Assembly (NCBI GenBank): GCA_038230735.1
Contig: JBBRMR010000008.1
Span: 1-64,000, forward strand
Direction of reading: 5' to 3'
DNA from: Arcicella sp038230735
Lineage (GTDB): Bacteria; Bacteroidota; Bacteroidia; Cytophagales; Spirosomataceae
DNA: 64,000 bases
The notes under the pieces are model-generated. The model was not told the origin of the DNA. It saw only the letters and a list, made by a program, of their open reading frames with translations, and did not search any database. Positions within the stretch are counted from its first letter, which is position 1, and every line of letters starts with the position of its first letter. A program made the position numbers and the translations under genes. Shown here piece by piece: positions 16,847 to 25,380 of the stretch.

Positions 16847-18055
16847 CTAACTTGTTGCCTTATCAGGCACGGGAGCAGAGGCGTGATAATTAGCGTAAAT
16901 CCTTTGGGTATATTCCTCCAAAATTTCAAGCACTCTTTCTCGATTATCTGATTTTACGATGAAACCGATGTGATGTTCCATATCCATTCGCCAGTAGATT
17001 TCTGGGTCAGTAAAGCCTTCTGTATCAGGATGTTGATGATTGGATAGGGAGATTATTATACCTGAATAATCGTTTTTTACTTCGGGCAAAACGTATTCTT
17101 CTCCTTTTGCCACTGCCGTTTCAATTTTAGCCCATTCCCGCCAAAGATTAATGCCTGATGAAGCCTCCACCATTTCCGCTAAATTTGCTCCGCCCACTCT
17201 GGAAGCCGTTTCCAAGAAAATAATTTCCCCTGTTTCATGGTCTTTAATGAACTCCGAATGACTGGCAGAATAGTTCATACCAAATGCTTTCATCACTTGC
17301 ATATTGGCTTTCTGAAGGGCTTTATCGTCCTTTGAACCAAACGGCACCGTTACCGACCGAAAGATGCCACCACCATGAGCCACTTCCATGGGTGTTGAGA
17401 GATATTGACTGCAACGGGTGAAAACAAATTTACCATTTACCGATAATGAATCTACATGAAAAACATCGCCTGGGCGAAACTGCTCTACTAAATACTCATG
17501 CCGACGGTCGCCAAGATGATGGATTACCTCCCATAATTGTTCAGTATTATAAACCTTTTTAATCCCCGTTGCCGAAGCCTCCGAACGGGGTTTTACTACA
17601 CACGGGAACGTAACTTTTTGTGAATACTCAAAAATATCGTGGTCATTGAAAAGGCTACTGAACATTGGTACTTTTATCCCCGCCTCTTGGGCTTTCACCC
17701 GCATTGCCAGTTTATCTCTGAAATGCCGACTCGTAGTTTGCCCCATGCCTGGAATACGGAAATGTTCCCGTAGATGTGCCGCCTTTTCCACATCAAAATC
17801 ATCCAAAGCGACAATTCTATCCACTTTTTTAGAACGCATCATGTAGGCAAGCCCCAAAATGATTTCACTCATATCAAACAAGCCATGTAAATCTTCATCA
17901 ACATAAAAAATTTCATCAATAAATTCTTTTACCCACGGTTTATGTTCTAATTTTTTGTTGGTCAAGAGATAAACCGTATTGCCCGCTTGTTTGCACGAGC
18001 GTAAGAATTCGTTACCTTTAAAAAATGTGGATACGCAGAGGAATGATAGGGCCAT
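16847..18055 (-). CDS. ATP-grasp ligase of unknown substrate
   Basis: The 402-residue protein has a Rossmann-like N-terminus (about 1-110) and an ATP-grasp domain with VKPRSEASATGIKKV (about 162-176), EQFRPGDVFHVDS and IIFLETASRVGGANLAEMVE (about 278-297), which holds the metal-binding acidic residue. Such CarB-like enzymes form amide or ester bonds between a carboxylate and an amine through an acyl phosphate. It follows the leucyl aminopeptidase gene on the same strand after 103 bases, so a role in small-peptide or amino-acid conjugates is possible. Its substrates cannot be read from the sequence. Confidence 0.8.
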   Translation of the reverse strand: MALSFLCVSTFFKGNEFLRSCKQAGNTVYLLTNKKLEHKPWVKEFIDEIFYVDEDLHGLFDMSEIILGLAYMMRSKKVDRIVALDDFDVEKAAHLREHFRIPGMGQTTSRHFRDKLAMRVKAQEAGIKVPMFSSLFNDHDIFEYSQKVTFPCVVKPRSEASATGIKKVYNTEQLWEVIHHLGDRRHEYLVEQFRPGDVFHVDSLSVNGKFVFTRCSQYLSTPMEVAHGGGIFRSVTVPFGSKDDKALQKANMQVMKAFGMNYSASHSEFIKDHETGEIIFLETASRVGGANLAEMVEASSGINLWREWAKIETAVAKGEEYVLPEVKNDYSGIIISLSNHQHPDTEGFTDPEIYWRMDMEHHIGFIVKSDNRERVLEILEEYTQRIYANYHASAPVPDKATS

Positions 18056-18063
18056 TGCTTAGA

Positions 18064-18089
18064 TTTTGGATTTACGATTTTGGATTAAA
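18064..18089. repeat. Short direct repeat GATTTTGGATT
   Basis: GATTTTGGATT occurs at about 18063 and again at about 18078, separated by TAC. This kind of dispersed non-coding repeat occupies the gap between leucyl aminopeptidase and the ATP-grasp gene. Confidence 0.45.
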
Positions 18090-18158
18090 AGGTACTCAAA
18101 ACTCTTAGTAACTTTCGTAAATATAAACATACCAATTAAAACCCTGAAAATCAATAGC

Positions 18159-19610
18159 CTAAATTTCTTTTTCCAAAAACTCCAACAACAACCTAACCCC
18201 AAAAGCCGTTCCTGCCCTTTGTGGGGCAAATTCTGTATCGCCGTAAGCCGTTCCTGCAATATCCAAATGAGCCCAATTTTGATGATTCTCTGTAAAAACT
18301 TCCAAGAATTTTGTCGCTGAAATTGCTCCTGCCATCGGTTTGCCCGAAAAATTACGGACATCGGCAATATCCGAAGAAATATCTTCTTTATAAATATCCC
18401 ATAATGGCAAACGCCATAGCCTTTCGCCCGTTTGGTCGGCGGCTTGGGTGAGTTTTTGAGCCAAATCGTCATTATTTGTAAATATCCCTGCGGCATGGTA
18501 TCCAAGCGTTGCTATTACGCTACCCGTGAGTGTAGCGAGGTCAATCATGGTATCTGGATGAAAGTTTTTGACCATATAATTCAAACCATCCGCTAAAATT
18601 AATCTTCCTTCGGCATCGGTATCTATGATTTCAATGGATTTGCCTGAGTATGAGTTGATTACATCACTGGGTTTAAAGGATTTTCCATCGACTGCATTTT
18701 CGCAAGCGGGAACAATTCCGATAAGATTTATCGGTAATTGCAATTTTGCTGCTAATTCCATCGCTCCAAAAACGGCAGCTGCCCCACCCATATCCGACTT
18801 CATGAGGTGCATGTTGGTAGAAGATTTTATGGAAATTCCTCCCGTATCAAACGTTACGCCTTTGCCCACCAAACCAACCGTTTGCGTAGCTTTTGGCGAA
18901 CGATATTCCATCACAATCAGCACTGGTGGATGTTCACTACCTTGCCCAACTGCCAAAAGGGCATCAAGTTTTTGAGATTTGAGTTGTTGTTTTTCTAAAA
19001 CCGTTACTTGATACCCAAATTTTTTGCCCGAATCAATCGCCCACTTTGCCATACTGACAGGCGTTTTTTTATTGGCGGGAGCATTCATTAAATCAAAAAT
19101 TTGCATCTGCGTTTTTGAAATTGCCTTGCCTTTATCCGCTAAATTTGAGGCATTTTTTTCGGAAGAAAGAATGTAAATAATACCTTCTTTTTCAAAAACT
19201 GGGAAACTATTTTTCTTATCAGTTTTATATAAATCTAAATCATAACCCCCTAACATTGAACCAATTACGGCGTATTCAATCCATGCTTCGGGCAATGAAC
19301 TTACATCAATTATAACTTCGGAAGGGAGTTTAGATTTCTGCTTGAAAAACAAAGTCCGAAAGGCTTTGATTACGTCTGAAGAATTAGGATTTTTACCCAA
19401 GCCTATGTAAATAATTTTCTGATTTTGAGCTGTATATATAAGATGTATTTCCTTTAATTCTGCCTTGAAATCTTGCTTTAAAAGCTCAAAATCTATGATA
19501 AATTCTTGACAAGATTTTTGGAGTAAATTATCTAAATTTTCATCCTGTAAAAAAGGCAAAATAATGACTTTTATAGACGGATTATGTTGGTTGATGACGT
19601 TGATTTTCAT
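18159..19610 (-). CDS. Leucyl aminopeptidase (M17 family)
   Basis: The 483-residue protein has the two-metal M17 active site: VGKGVTFDTGGISIK (about 247-261), MKSDMGGAAAV (about 270-280) and the signature DTDAEGRLILADGL (about 330-343). It removes N-terminal residues from peptides in the cytoplasm. The frame is open eight codons upstream, but those codons come from the palindrome at 19618-19678, so the ATG at 19610 (MKINVINQ) is chosen. The N-terminal regulatory domain (about 1-150) is present. The ATP-grasp gene follows on the same strand. Confidence 0.93.
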   Translation of the reverse strand: MKINVINQHNPSIKVIILPFLQDENLDNLLQKSCQEFIIDFELLKQDFKAELKEIHLIYTAQNQKIIYIGLGKNPNSSDVIKAFRTLFFKQKSKLPSEVIIDVSSLPEAWIEYAVIGSMLGGYDLDLYKTDKKNSFPVFEKEGIIYILSSEKNASNLADKGKAISKTQMQIFDLMNAPANKKTPVSMAKWAIDSGKKFGYQVTVLEKQQLKSQKLDALLAVGQGSEHPPVLIVMEYRSPKATQTVGLVGKGVTFDTGGISIKSSTNMHLMKSDMGGAAAVFGAMELAAKLQLPINLIGIVPACENAVDGKSFKPSDVINSYSGKSIEIIDTDAEGRLILADGLNYMVKNFHPDTMIDLATLTGSVIATLGYHAAGIFTNNDDLAQKLTQAADQTGERLWRLPLWDIYKEDISSDIADVRNFSGKPMAGAISATKFLEVFTENHQNWAHLDIAGTAYGDTEFAPQRAGTAFGVRLLLEFLEKEI

Positions 19611-19617
19611 ATTTACT

Positions 19618-19678
19618 GTAGCTCGAAGTGGCACTTCGAGAAAAAAGTATAAGGTCTCGAAGTGCCACTTCGAGCTAC
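19618..19678. repeat. Palindromic repeat, family C (GTAGCTCGAAGTGGCACTTCGAG)
   Basis: The left arm at 19618-19640 and the right arm at 19656-19678 are exact inverse copies over 23 bases, and each arm contains a smaller palindrome, CTCGAAGTGGCACTTCGAG. It touches the upstream edge of the aminopeptidase start. Confidence 0.8.
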
Positions 19679-19680
19679 GA

Positions 19681-19710
19681 AAAGATGCCGCCTATTTAGG
19701 CGGCATCTTT
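19681..19710 (-). terminator. Intrinsic terminator after the DUF2795 gene
   Basis: AAAGATGCCGCC (19681-19692) and GGCGGCATCTTT (19699-19710) form a perfect 12-bp stem with a six-base loop. Read on the minus strand it lies 45 bases past the DUF2795 stop and ends in T's. Confidence 0.8.
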
Positions 19711-19754
19711 GATTGAATCTGCTAAAAAACTGTTTACTGAATTGTTCACTGATT

Positions 19755-19976
19755 CTAATATTCATCCTCATTAAAGAAGAAATCATCTTTGGTTGGATAG
19801 TCGGGCCAAATTTCTTCAATGCTTTCATAAGGCTGACCATCATCTTCCAATTCTTGTACATTTTCTACGACTTCTAAGGGTGATCCTGTACGGATAGCGA
19901 AATCAATTAATTCGTCTTTGGTTGCGGGCCATGGTGCATCTTCTAAATAGGATGCCAGTTCAAGTGTCCAGTACAT
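19755..19976 (-). CDS. DUF2795 domain protein
   Basis: This 73-residue acidic protein begins MYWTLELASYLEDAPWPATK, with IDFAIRTGSPLEVVENVQEL following: the DUF2795 pattern of a short helical domain resembling a winged helix. Bacteroidota keep this gene almost without change, including the run of acidic and aromatic residues at the end (EEIWPDYPTKDDFFFNEDEY). Function is unknown. It has its own terminator and a 279-base AT-rich upstream gap, so it is probably transcribed alone. Confidence 0.85.
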   Translation of the reverse strand: MYWTLELASYLEDAPWPATKDELIDFAIRTGSPLEVVENVQELEDDGQPYESIEEIWPDYPTKDDFFFNEDEY

Positions 19977-20255
19977 AGTATATGGATTTGGTTACGTTTG
20001 ATTGCTAATTTAAACCCTCGAAAATAAGATTCTTAACGAACTATTTTCTATCATTTTTTGATTGGGACTGCAAAAGTATAATTTTTTTGTTAAGGAAAAA
20101 CTTTTTTCATAAAAATTCTTGTGATAAATAACTAAATTTATCTGAGAAAATTATAAAAATTCATAAATTATTTTGTTGCCAATAAGCCTTTTCTTTTTTA
20201 AGTATTTAACAATCAACTGTTTATAAAAATAATTAATTCAATTTTATCTTTAAAA

Positions 20256-21032
20256 ATGTCTATCTCATCCATCAATAAAATCCTTATCGTAGAAGTTTGT
20301 GCTTTCTCGCTCGAATCCTGTTTAGCCGCCGAATTGGGCGGAGCAAGGCGAATTGAACTTTGTGCCTCACTTTATGAAGGCGGAACAACTCCTTCGGCGG
20401 GTTTAATCAAACTTGTCAGACAAAGAACTTCTATCGAAATTCATGCCATGATTCGCCCACGGGGAGGCGATTTTTGTTATTCCGAAGATGAAATTATGGT
20501 TATGCAAGAGGATATACGCATGGCAAAGACGTTTGGTTGCGAGGGCGTGGTTTTGGGAATTTTGCAAAAAGATGGTAAGGTAAATATCGCCCAAACAAAA
20601 GCAATGATAGACTTAGCAAAACCGATGAAAGTAACCTTCCATCGAGCCATTGATATGACCCCAGATTATGAAGAAGCCTTAGAAAATATCATCGAAACGG
20701 GTTGTGATAGAATCCTGACTTCGGGACAGAAAAATACGGCAATGAAAGGCATTGAATCAATTAAAAATATAGTAAACCAAGCCAAGGGACGCATTGAAAT
20801 CATGGCAGGAAGTGGCATAAATGCAGACAATGCCCTCATACTCGCTCGTACGGGCGTGAATGCCTTGCACCTTACGGGCAAGAGCATTCGTGATTCTGAA
20901 ATGGTTTATCGGAAAGAAGGAATCGCTATGGGCGGGCTTTCGGAAGTTCCTGAATATGAGATTGTTTATTCGGATGTAGAGAAGATTCGGGCGGTGGTGA
21001 ATCAATTTACCCAAGATGCAAATAATTCATAA
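20256..21032 (+). CDS. cutC: Copper homeostasis protein CutC family
   Basis: The 258-residue protein fits the CutC TIM-barrel throughout: VEVCAFSLESCLAAELGGA near the start, RIELCASLYEGGTTPS, HAMIRPRGGDFCYS (about 66-79), VTFHRAID, CDRILTSGQ and IEIMAGSGINADN. The family was linked to copper tolerance in E. coli, but its reaction is not settled. Its last 26 bases overlap the convergent rhomboid gene's end, so the two 3' ends are antisense to each other. Confidence 0.93.
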   Translation: MSISSINKILIVEVCAFSLESCLAAELGGARRIELCASLYEGGTTPSAGLIKLVRQRTSIEIHAMIRPRGGDFCYSEDEIMVMQEDIRMAKTFGCEGVVLGILQKDGKVNIAQTKAMIDLAKPMKVTFHRAIDMTPDYEEALENIIETGCDRILTSGQKNTAMKGIESIKNIVNQAKGRIEIMAGSGINADNALILARTGVNALHLTGKSIRDSEMVYRKEGIAMGGLSEVPEYEIVYSDVEKIRAVVNQFTQDANNS

Positions 21033-21630
21033 TTTGAGCAATACAACTCTTCAATAAAGAAGGTTCTAAAATTAAGGTAAATACAATACCAAAAGCTGCA
21101 CCTGCCAAGTGAGCCGAATGACCAATGTTATCCGTATTTTTCTTTGACATATAAAACGAATAAGCCGTATATAAAATGGCATACACGAAAGCGGGCATTT
21201 CTATAAAGTAAACATAAATCCCCGTAGTTGGGCTAAATAAAATAGCTGAAAAAACAACCGCCGAAACCCCACCCGAAGCCCCAAGAGCGTTGTAATAACT
21301 ATCGTTTTTATGCTTGGCAAAATCTGGATAGTTTGCCACAACGATGCCCGCTAAATATAAGACTGCCAATAAAATGCTTCCTGTCTGTTCCCCAAAAAGA
21401 GAGGAGAAGTAATATTCTACATTTCTGCCAAAAAAATACAAACTGAACATATTAAAAAACAAATGTCCGTAATCGGCATGAAGAAAACCTGATGTCAAGA
21501 AACGATAATATTCTCTGTATTTCTGAATAGCATAAGGATTCATAATCCATTTGTTCATAATATCCTGATTGTTCCAAGCGTAAAGGCTGATGGCAACGGT
21601 AATGGCTATAAAAATGATGGTTAATGACAT
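21007..21630 (-). CDS. Rhomboid family intramembrane serine protease
   Basis: The 207-residue protein has six hydrophobic segments. The serine of GASGG (Ser119) and the histidine of SAHLAG (His174) form the catalytic dyad, and FLHADYGHLFFNMFSLYFFG (about 49-68) is the conserved first-loop and helix-2 segment. Rhomboids cut substrate proteins inside the inner membrane. It has no extra soluble domain. Its end overlaps the convergent cutC end by 26 bases. Confidence 0.93.
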   Translation of the reverse strand: MSLTIIFIAITVAISLYAWNNQDIMNKWIMNPYAIQKYREYYRFLTSGFLHADYGHLFFNMFSLYFFGRNVEYYFSSLFGEQTGSILLAVLYLAGIVVANYPDFAKHKNDSYYNALGASGGVSAVVFSAILFSPTTGIYVYFIEMPAFVYAILYTAYSFYMSKKNTDNIGHSAHLAGAAFGIVFTLILEPSLLKSCIAQIMNYLHLG

Positions 21631-21665
21631 TGGTTCTTAAATTTGGGATATTGATTTGTGGGTTT

Positions 21666-21824
21666 CGTCATTGCGAGGTACGAAGCAATCTGCGTGATTG
21701 ATGTAAACATATTTGAACTCACTTATACGAATCTGTTACGTTTACAAAATTGCTTTCATATACACTTTCATTAATCCCCCAGATTGGTTTAACGAAATCC
21801 CGATTCGCTACGCTCGCAATGATA
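21666..21824. repeat. Dispersed palindromic repeat (CGTCATTGCGAG...CTCGCAATGA)
   Basis: CGTCATTGCGAGGTACGAAG (from 21666) has its inverse at the far end, GATTCGCTACGCTCGCAATG (to about 21822), and CAATCTG pairs with CAGATTG inside. This type of element is common in Bacteroidota genomes. It fills the gap between the rhomboid and polyprenyl synthetase genes. Confidence 0.65.
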
Positions 21825-21859
21825 TTCAATTTATAATAATGACGGATTTCATACTAAAA

Positions 21860-22831
21860 CTACACTTCTCTATCAATCAACACTTTAAAGAAATCCGTAA
21901 GTTCCGTTTTACGCTCTTCTTCCACTTTCAGTCGGGATAATGCTTCCAAACCTTTGTCGAAATAAGCATTGATTCTGGCTTCTGCCAATTCTTTAATACC
22001 TAATGAATCATAGATTTCGGTAACGGCTTTTACCTTTTCGGCATTATCAAAAGTCTTGGTATTCAGCCATTTATCCAAAGCAATTTTAGTTTCACCCGTT
22101 GCTTTTTCGATGGCTTCGATGAGCATGAAGGTCTTTTTGTTGGAAATAATATCACCACCTACTTGCTTACCAAATTTCTCGGGGTCGCCATACACGTCTA
22201 ATAAATCATCTTTTAGTTGAAAACCTAAGCCAATATTAAGTCCGATTTCGTATAAAAGATTACAAGATTTATCACTTGCTCCGCCAATAATTCCGCCCAA
22301 TTCCAAGGCAAAACCTAACAGAACGGAGGTTTTTAGCTTAATCATTTCAAGATATTCATCTTCTGAAACCGTTGGGCGGCTCTCGAAATTCATATCCAAT
22401 TGTTGTCCTTCACAAACCTCCGCCGCCGTGCGATTGAATCTTTTGAGGGCTTTTTTAAACTTACTATCTTCAATATCCATCAAGAGTTCGTAGGCTTGCA
22501 CCAGCATTACATCACCCGAAAGAATGGCAATATTATCGTTCCATTTCTCATGCACCGTTGGCTTCCCCCTGCGAATGGGAGCTTTGTCCATAATATCATC
22601 GTGCATCAACGTAAAATTATGAAAAACCTCAACCGCTGTGGCTGGGCGGACGGATTTTTGCCAATCATCCGTAAACAAAGCCGTAGCCATCAAAGTCATC
22701 AGTGGACGCATTCTTTTACCGCCCAAATCCATTAAATAGCGGATTGGTTCGTATAATTCAGGGGGATTTTCACCGTAAGTTTGTTGAGAAAATTCTTTAT
22801 TGAGAGCCTGTTGGAAATTTTTGATAGTCAT
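21860..22831 (-). CDS. Polyprenyl (trans-isoprenyl diphosphate) synthetase
   Basis: The 323-residue all-helical enzyme joins isopentenyl diphosphate units. It has LGGKRMRPLM (about 36-45), the first aspartate-rich motif DDIMD (78-82) with RRGKPTVH behind it, and the second one, DDLLD (208-212), within FQLKDDLLDVYGD. Both motifs bind the magnesium-diphosphate. The frame extends 49 codons upstream without homology, so MTIKNFQQAL at 22831 is chosen. Chain length (C15, C20 or longer) cannot be decided by eye. Confidence 0.92.
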   Translation of the reverse strand: MTIKNFQQALNKEFSQQTYGENPPELYEPIRYLMDLGGKRMRPLMTLMATALFTDDWQKSVRPATAVEVFHNFTLMHDDIMDKAPIRRGKPTVHEKWNDNIAILSGDVMLVQAYELLMDIEDSKFKKALKRFNRTAAEVCEGQQLDMNFESRPTVSEDEYLEMIKLKTSVLLGFALELGGIIGGASDKSCNLLYEIGLNIGLGFQLKDDLLDVYGDPEKFGKQVGGDIISNKKTFMLIEAIEKATGETKIALDKWLNTKTFDNAEKVKAVTEIYDSLGIKELAEARINAYFDKGLEALSRLKVEEERKTELTDFFKVLIDREV

Positions 22832-22884
22832 TAATAAATTGTTAAAATCTTTAAATTTTCGTGAGTTTCTCACGTATTTTGTGC

Positions 22885-23208
22885 CTAAGCAAAGACTGCC
22901 AAATGATAAAATACTTCGTTCATTGCCGCTTGTTTCAGAAAACCTTTTACCGATAAATCTTCGTTGAGTTCTTCCCATGAAACAGCAATGCCTCCTTGTT
23001 CCAATGTCCAGTCGGATAATTGAACAAAAGTAGCATTTTGAAGTCTTGGGAAATCCGATATTTTGAAATGTAAAACCTTTCCATTGTTTAACGCCACCAA
23101 CATTAAATCTAAATCTTTATCAAAAAATAGATTTTTTGCCCTTAATCCTTGCTCAAAAATGAGTTCATCATAAGGGTCTTTTGCTAATTTATTTTCCGAA
23201 ATATTCAT
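22885..23208 (-). CDS. DUF2442-like protein (partner of DUF4160)
   Basis: The 107-residue protein has the DUF2442 core: LDLMLVALNNGKVLHFKISDFPRL followed by LSDWTLEQGGIAVSWEELNEDLSVKGFL. Genes with this domain are commonly paired with DUF4160 and have been proposed as toxin-antitoxin-like modules, with no firm function known to me. The start ATG at 23208 lies inside the end of the upstream DUF4160 frame (20-base overlap), so the two were built as a coupled pair. This half is intact while its partner is interrupted. Confidence 0.8.
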   Translation of the reverse strand: MNISENKLAKDPYDELIFEQGLRAKNLFFDKDLDLMLVALNNGKVLHFKISDFPRLQNATFVQLSDWTLEQGGIAVSWEELNEDLSVKGFLKQAAMNEVFYHLAVFA

Positions 23209-23428
23209 TCCATTGTTGAATTAGATGTGTTTGATTTTCTTCTAATAATTTACGAATTTATCTTCGTTGAGACGATTTATATCCGTAAGAATATTCTTCT
23301 AAAACATCAGGCGTAAGCCAATATTTAGCATTTCCTTCTGCCTTCATAACGTGTATGTGAGGCGGTTCGTCATTTTCATTACTGTAAAATTTGAACTTGT
23401 AACCGTTGATTGACAAAACTACTGGCAT
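23189..23428 (-). pseudogene. DUF4160 gene interrupted by an in-frame TAA
   Basis: From the ATG at 23428 the frame reads MPVVLSINGYKFKFYSN, then NDEPPHIHVMKAEGNAKYWL and VLEEYSYGYKSSQRR, the DUF4160 domain, and stops at TAA (23258-23260). In the same frame it continues at once with IRKLLEENQTHLIQQWNEYF up to TAA at 23189-23191. That is how DUF4160 proteins normally end (an IRK...EEN helix, then W-NEYF). One base change to TAA explains the break and no shift is needed. A 56-residue short form may still be made. The frame is open 18 codons above the chosen start without family similarity. Confidence 0.75.
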
Positions 23429-23507
23429 ATATTCAATTTTAAGCGTCTTACTATTAATCTTATACTTTTGCTCTGTTTTCAATTTCAGTCTTAACAGCTT
23501 TAAGTTC

Positions 23508-23717
23508 TTAAGGAATGTTAATCAATGATATGCTACTTCCCAAAAGAACAATAATTAATGGCAAGCCAACCGAAGATTGCTTTTGAACAAATAAAAATAT
23601 TATCATTAATGCCAACATAGATAATATCCCAAGAGATGCTCCCAATACTGCCTTTAAGGTTTTTTCTCTTGATATTAACTCGGCTGAAGTTAAATCGGAT
23701 AAACTTTTCTTTTCCAT
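23508..23717 (-). CDS. Small two-helix membrane protein, paralogue of 207-455
   Basis: The 69-residue protein starts MEKKSLSDLTSAELISREKT, followed by two hydrophobic segments (about 24-45 and 50-67) and ends almost at the last helix. It resembles the product at 207-455 in its opening (ME-x-x-SL-x-x-LT-x-x-EL) and plan. Function unknown. It precedes the DUF4160/DUF2442 pair on the same strand, but nothing shows a common role. Confidence 0.65.
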   Translation of the reverse strand: MEKKSLSDLTSAELISREKTLKAVLGASLGILSMLALMIIFLFVQKQSSVGLPLIIVLLGSSISLINIP

Positions 23718-23840
23718 ATTAAGTATTATGTTTTGAAATTACAGACTATGATTTGTTGTGTATATATAACATCTATAGATTTACAGGTATCTCTTAATTA
23801 ATTAACTTTTCCCCAAATTTAAAAAGAAGAATTGAAACCA

Positions 23841-23874
23841 TTGGCTCATTTCAGATTTATTTTGGCTAACTTTG
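23841..23874 (+). promoter_or_regulatory. Likely promoter of the exonuclease gene
   Basis: TTG at 23841-23843 and TAACTTTG at 23867-23874 match the Bacteroidota -33 and -7 elements, with a slightly long 23-base spacer. The CDS starts 60 bases after the -7 box. Confidence 0.45.
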
Positions 23875-23933
23875 CGGCATGATTCATGAAGTTTCACGCT
23901 TCAAATTATCCAAATCCACATCATACAATCTGA

Positions 23934-24752
23934 ATGTTAAGCCATCAATTAAAACTCCGTAAGCCCCTTGCAGTTTTTGATTTAGAAACTACGGGAATCA
24001 ATATGATTAAAGACCGTATCGTTGAAATCAGTATTGCTAAGGCAAATATTGACGGAACCGTTACTATCAAAACCCGCCGAGTGAACCCTGGAATGCCCAT
24101 TCCTTTGGAGTCGTCTTTGATTCATGGAATTTATGACGAAGATGTTGCCAACGAACCAACTTTCAAACAAATTGCCAAGTCAATGGCTCAGTTTTTGGAA
24201 GGTTGCGACTTGGCAGGATTCAATTCTAACCGTTTTGATGTACCCATGTTGGTAGAAGAGTTTTTGAGAAACGATGTTGATTTTGATACAAAAAATCGTC
24301 GTATGATTGATGCCCAACGGATTTATCATTTGATGGAACCTCGTAATCTTGCAGCGGCTTACAAATTATATTGCAAAAAGGAATTGATAAATGCTCATTC
24401 GGCAGAGGCAGATACCATTGCAACTTTGGAGGTTTTAAATGCCCAAGTACAGCATTACGAAGGCGTAAAAATTAAGAATTTTGAAGGCGAAGAAGTTGAA
24501 CCTATCAAAAATGATATGGATGTATTGCACGAAATCACGGCTTCTAAAATGGTTGATTTTGCCCAACGCTTAGCCTTCAATAAGGATGGCATAGAAATCA
24601 TCAATTTTGGTAAACACGCAGGCAAGCCCGTATTGCAAGTGTTAAAAGATGAACCTTCTTATTATGATTGGGTAATGAAGGGTGATTTCCCGATGGATAC
24701 CAAAAGAAAATTAACTGAAATTAGATTAAGAGGATTTAATACGCAAAAATAG
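23934..24752 (+). CDS. DnaQ-like 3'-5' exonuclease with ExoX-type C-terminus
   Basis: The 272-residue protein opens with a DEDDh exonuclease domain: FDLETTGINMIKDRIVEIS (about 16-34; acidic D and E), GFNSNRFDVPMLVEE (about 96-110) and HSAEADTIATLEVL (about 154-167; last His and Asp). Residues about 190-272 carry INFGKHAGKPVLQVLKDEPS and YYDWVMKGDFP, the DUF3820-like module found at the end of exodeoxyribonuclease X. It may trim DNA in repair or proofreading. It stands directly before nuoK, where complex I clusters often have nuoJ. Confidence 0.88.
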   Translation: MLSHQLKLRKPLAVFDLETTGINMIKDRIVEISIAKANIDGTVTIKTRRVNPGMPIPLESSLIHGIYDEDVANEPTFKQIAKSMAQFLEGCDLAGFNSNRFDVPMLVEEFLRNDVDFDTKNRRMIDAQRIYHLMEPRNLAAAYKLYCKKELINAHSAEADTIATLEVLNAQVQHYEGVKIKNFEGEEVEPIKNDMDVLHEITASKMVDFAQRLAFNKDGIEIINFGKHAGKPVLQVLKDEPSYYDWVMKGDFPMDTKRKLTEIRLRGFNTQK

Positions 24753-24783
24753 TTTACTCTTTAATTGTAAAACTTTATTTTTG
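24753..24783 (+). promoter_or_regulatory. Candidate promoter of the nuoKLMN genes
   Basis: TTTA at 24753-24756, a 19-base spacer, then TATTTTTG at 24776-24783, close to TTTG-N19-TAnnTTTG. It begins just past the exonuclease stop and would give a long leader (about 160 bases) before nuoK. Confidence 0.4.
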
Positions 24784-24910
24784 TATTTTTAAAATGGGGT
24801 TAGGTGTTTGGAATTAGGTGTTAGAGTTTAACTCTACTGATTTTCAGGTACTTAACTTATTAGTAATATAACTAAACAAAAAATTAATTATAAAATCAAT
24901 ATAACCAATT

Positions 24911-24942
24911 ACCAGTAACTGATAACTGTTAATTGTTAACTG
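24911..24942. repeat. AT-rich repeat with GATAACTGTT
   Basis: ACCAGTAACTGATAACTGTT followed by AATTGTTAACTG forms partial inverted repeats. Related stretches lie at 52092-52120 (GATAACTGTT) and 35410-35432 (inverse of ACCAGTAAC). It sits just before nuoK. Confidence 0.45.
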
Positions 24943-24949
24943 AAAACAA

Positions 24950-25276
24950 ATGCAAGTACCTGACATCATCCGACTAATCCCGCTGAATTATTATCTATGG
25001 TTCAGCACTGCCCTTTTTTGTATCGGAATTATTGGCGTATTAACCCGCCGCAACGCCATCATTATTTTTATGTCGGTTGAATTGATGCTTAATTCAGTCA
25101 ATTTGTTGTTGGCAGCTTTTTCGTCGTATAAATCTGACCCATCAGGACAAATTTTTGTATTCTTCATCATGGCAGTAGCTGCCGCCGAAGTAGCCGTAGG
25201 ACTTGCCATCATCGTGATGATTTACAGAAATATTCAAACCATTGATGTTGGTTTGTTGAATAAATTGAAATGGTAA
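24950..25276 (+). CDS. nuoK: NADH-quinone oxidoreductase subunit K
   Basis: The 108-residue subunit has three membrane helices, with the conserved glutamate in IIIFMSVELMLNSVNLLL (about 33-50) and a second one in AAAEVAVGLAIIVMIYR. It lies in the proton-pumping membrane arm of complex I. Here it opens a nuoK-L-M-N group; nuoJ is not upstream, where the exonuclease gene stands instead, so the rest of the nuo genes must be elsewhere. Confidence 0.95.
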   Translation: MQVPDIIRLIPLNYYLWFSTALFCIGIIGVLTRRNAIIIFMSVELMLNSVNLLLAAFSSYKSDPSGQIFVFFIMAVAAAEVAVGLAIIVMIYRNIQTIDVGLLNKLKW

Positions 25277-25380
25277 AATACGGTGAACGGTTCACGGTTA
25301 AAGGTAAACGGTTTCAACTCATGGACGTTTTGATTTAACTTGACAGATTCCAGATAAAGATGAGTATTTGCGTGTAATAT

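Noticed and set aside
18059..18505. Minus-strand open frame of 148 codons
   Set aside because: It overlaps leucyl aminopeptidase in another frame and its translation has no protein-like pattern; the aminopeptidase motifs settle the true frame.
19977..20255. Possible riboswitch or small gene in the 279-base gap before cutC
   Set aside because: It is plain AT-rich sequence with no stable conserved-looking structure and no open frame of interest.
21713..21940. Plus-strand open frame of 75 codons
   Set aside because: It is made of the CATTGCGAG-type repeat and the reverse of the polyprenyl synthetase 3' end.
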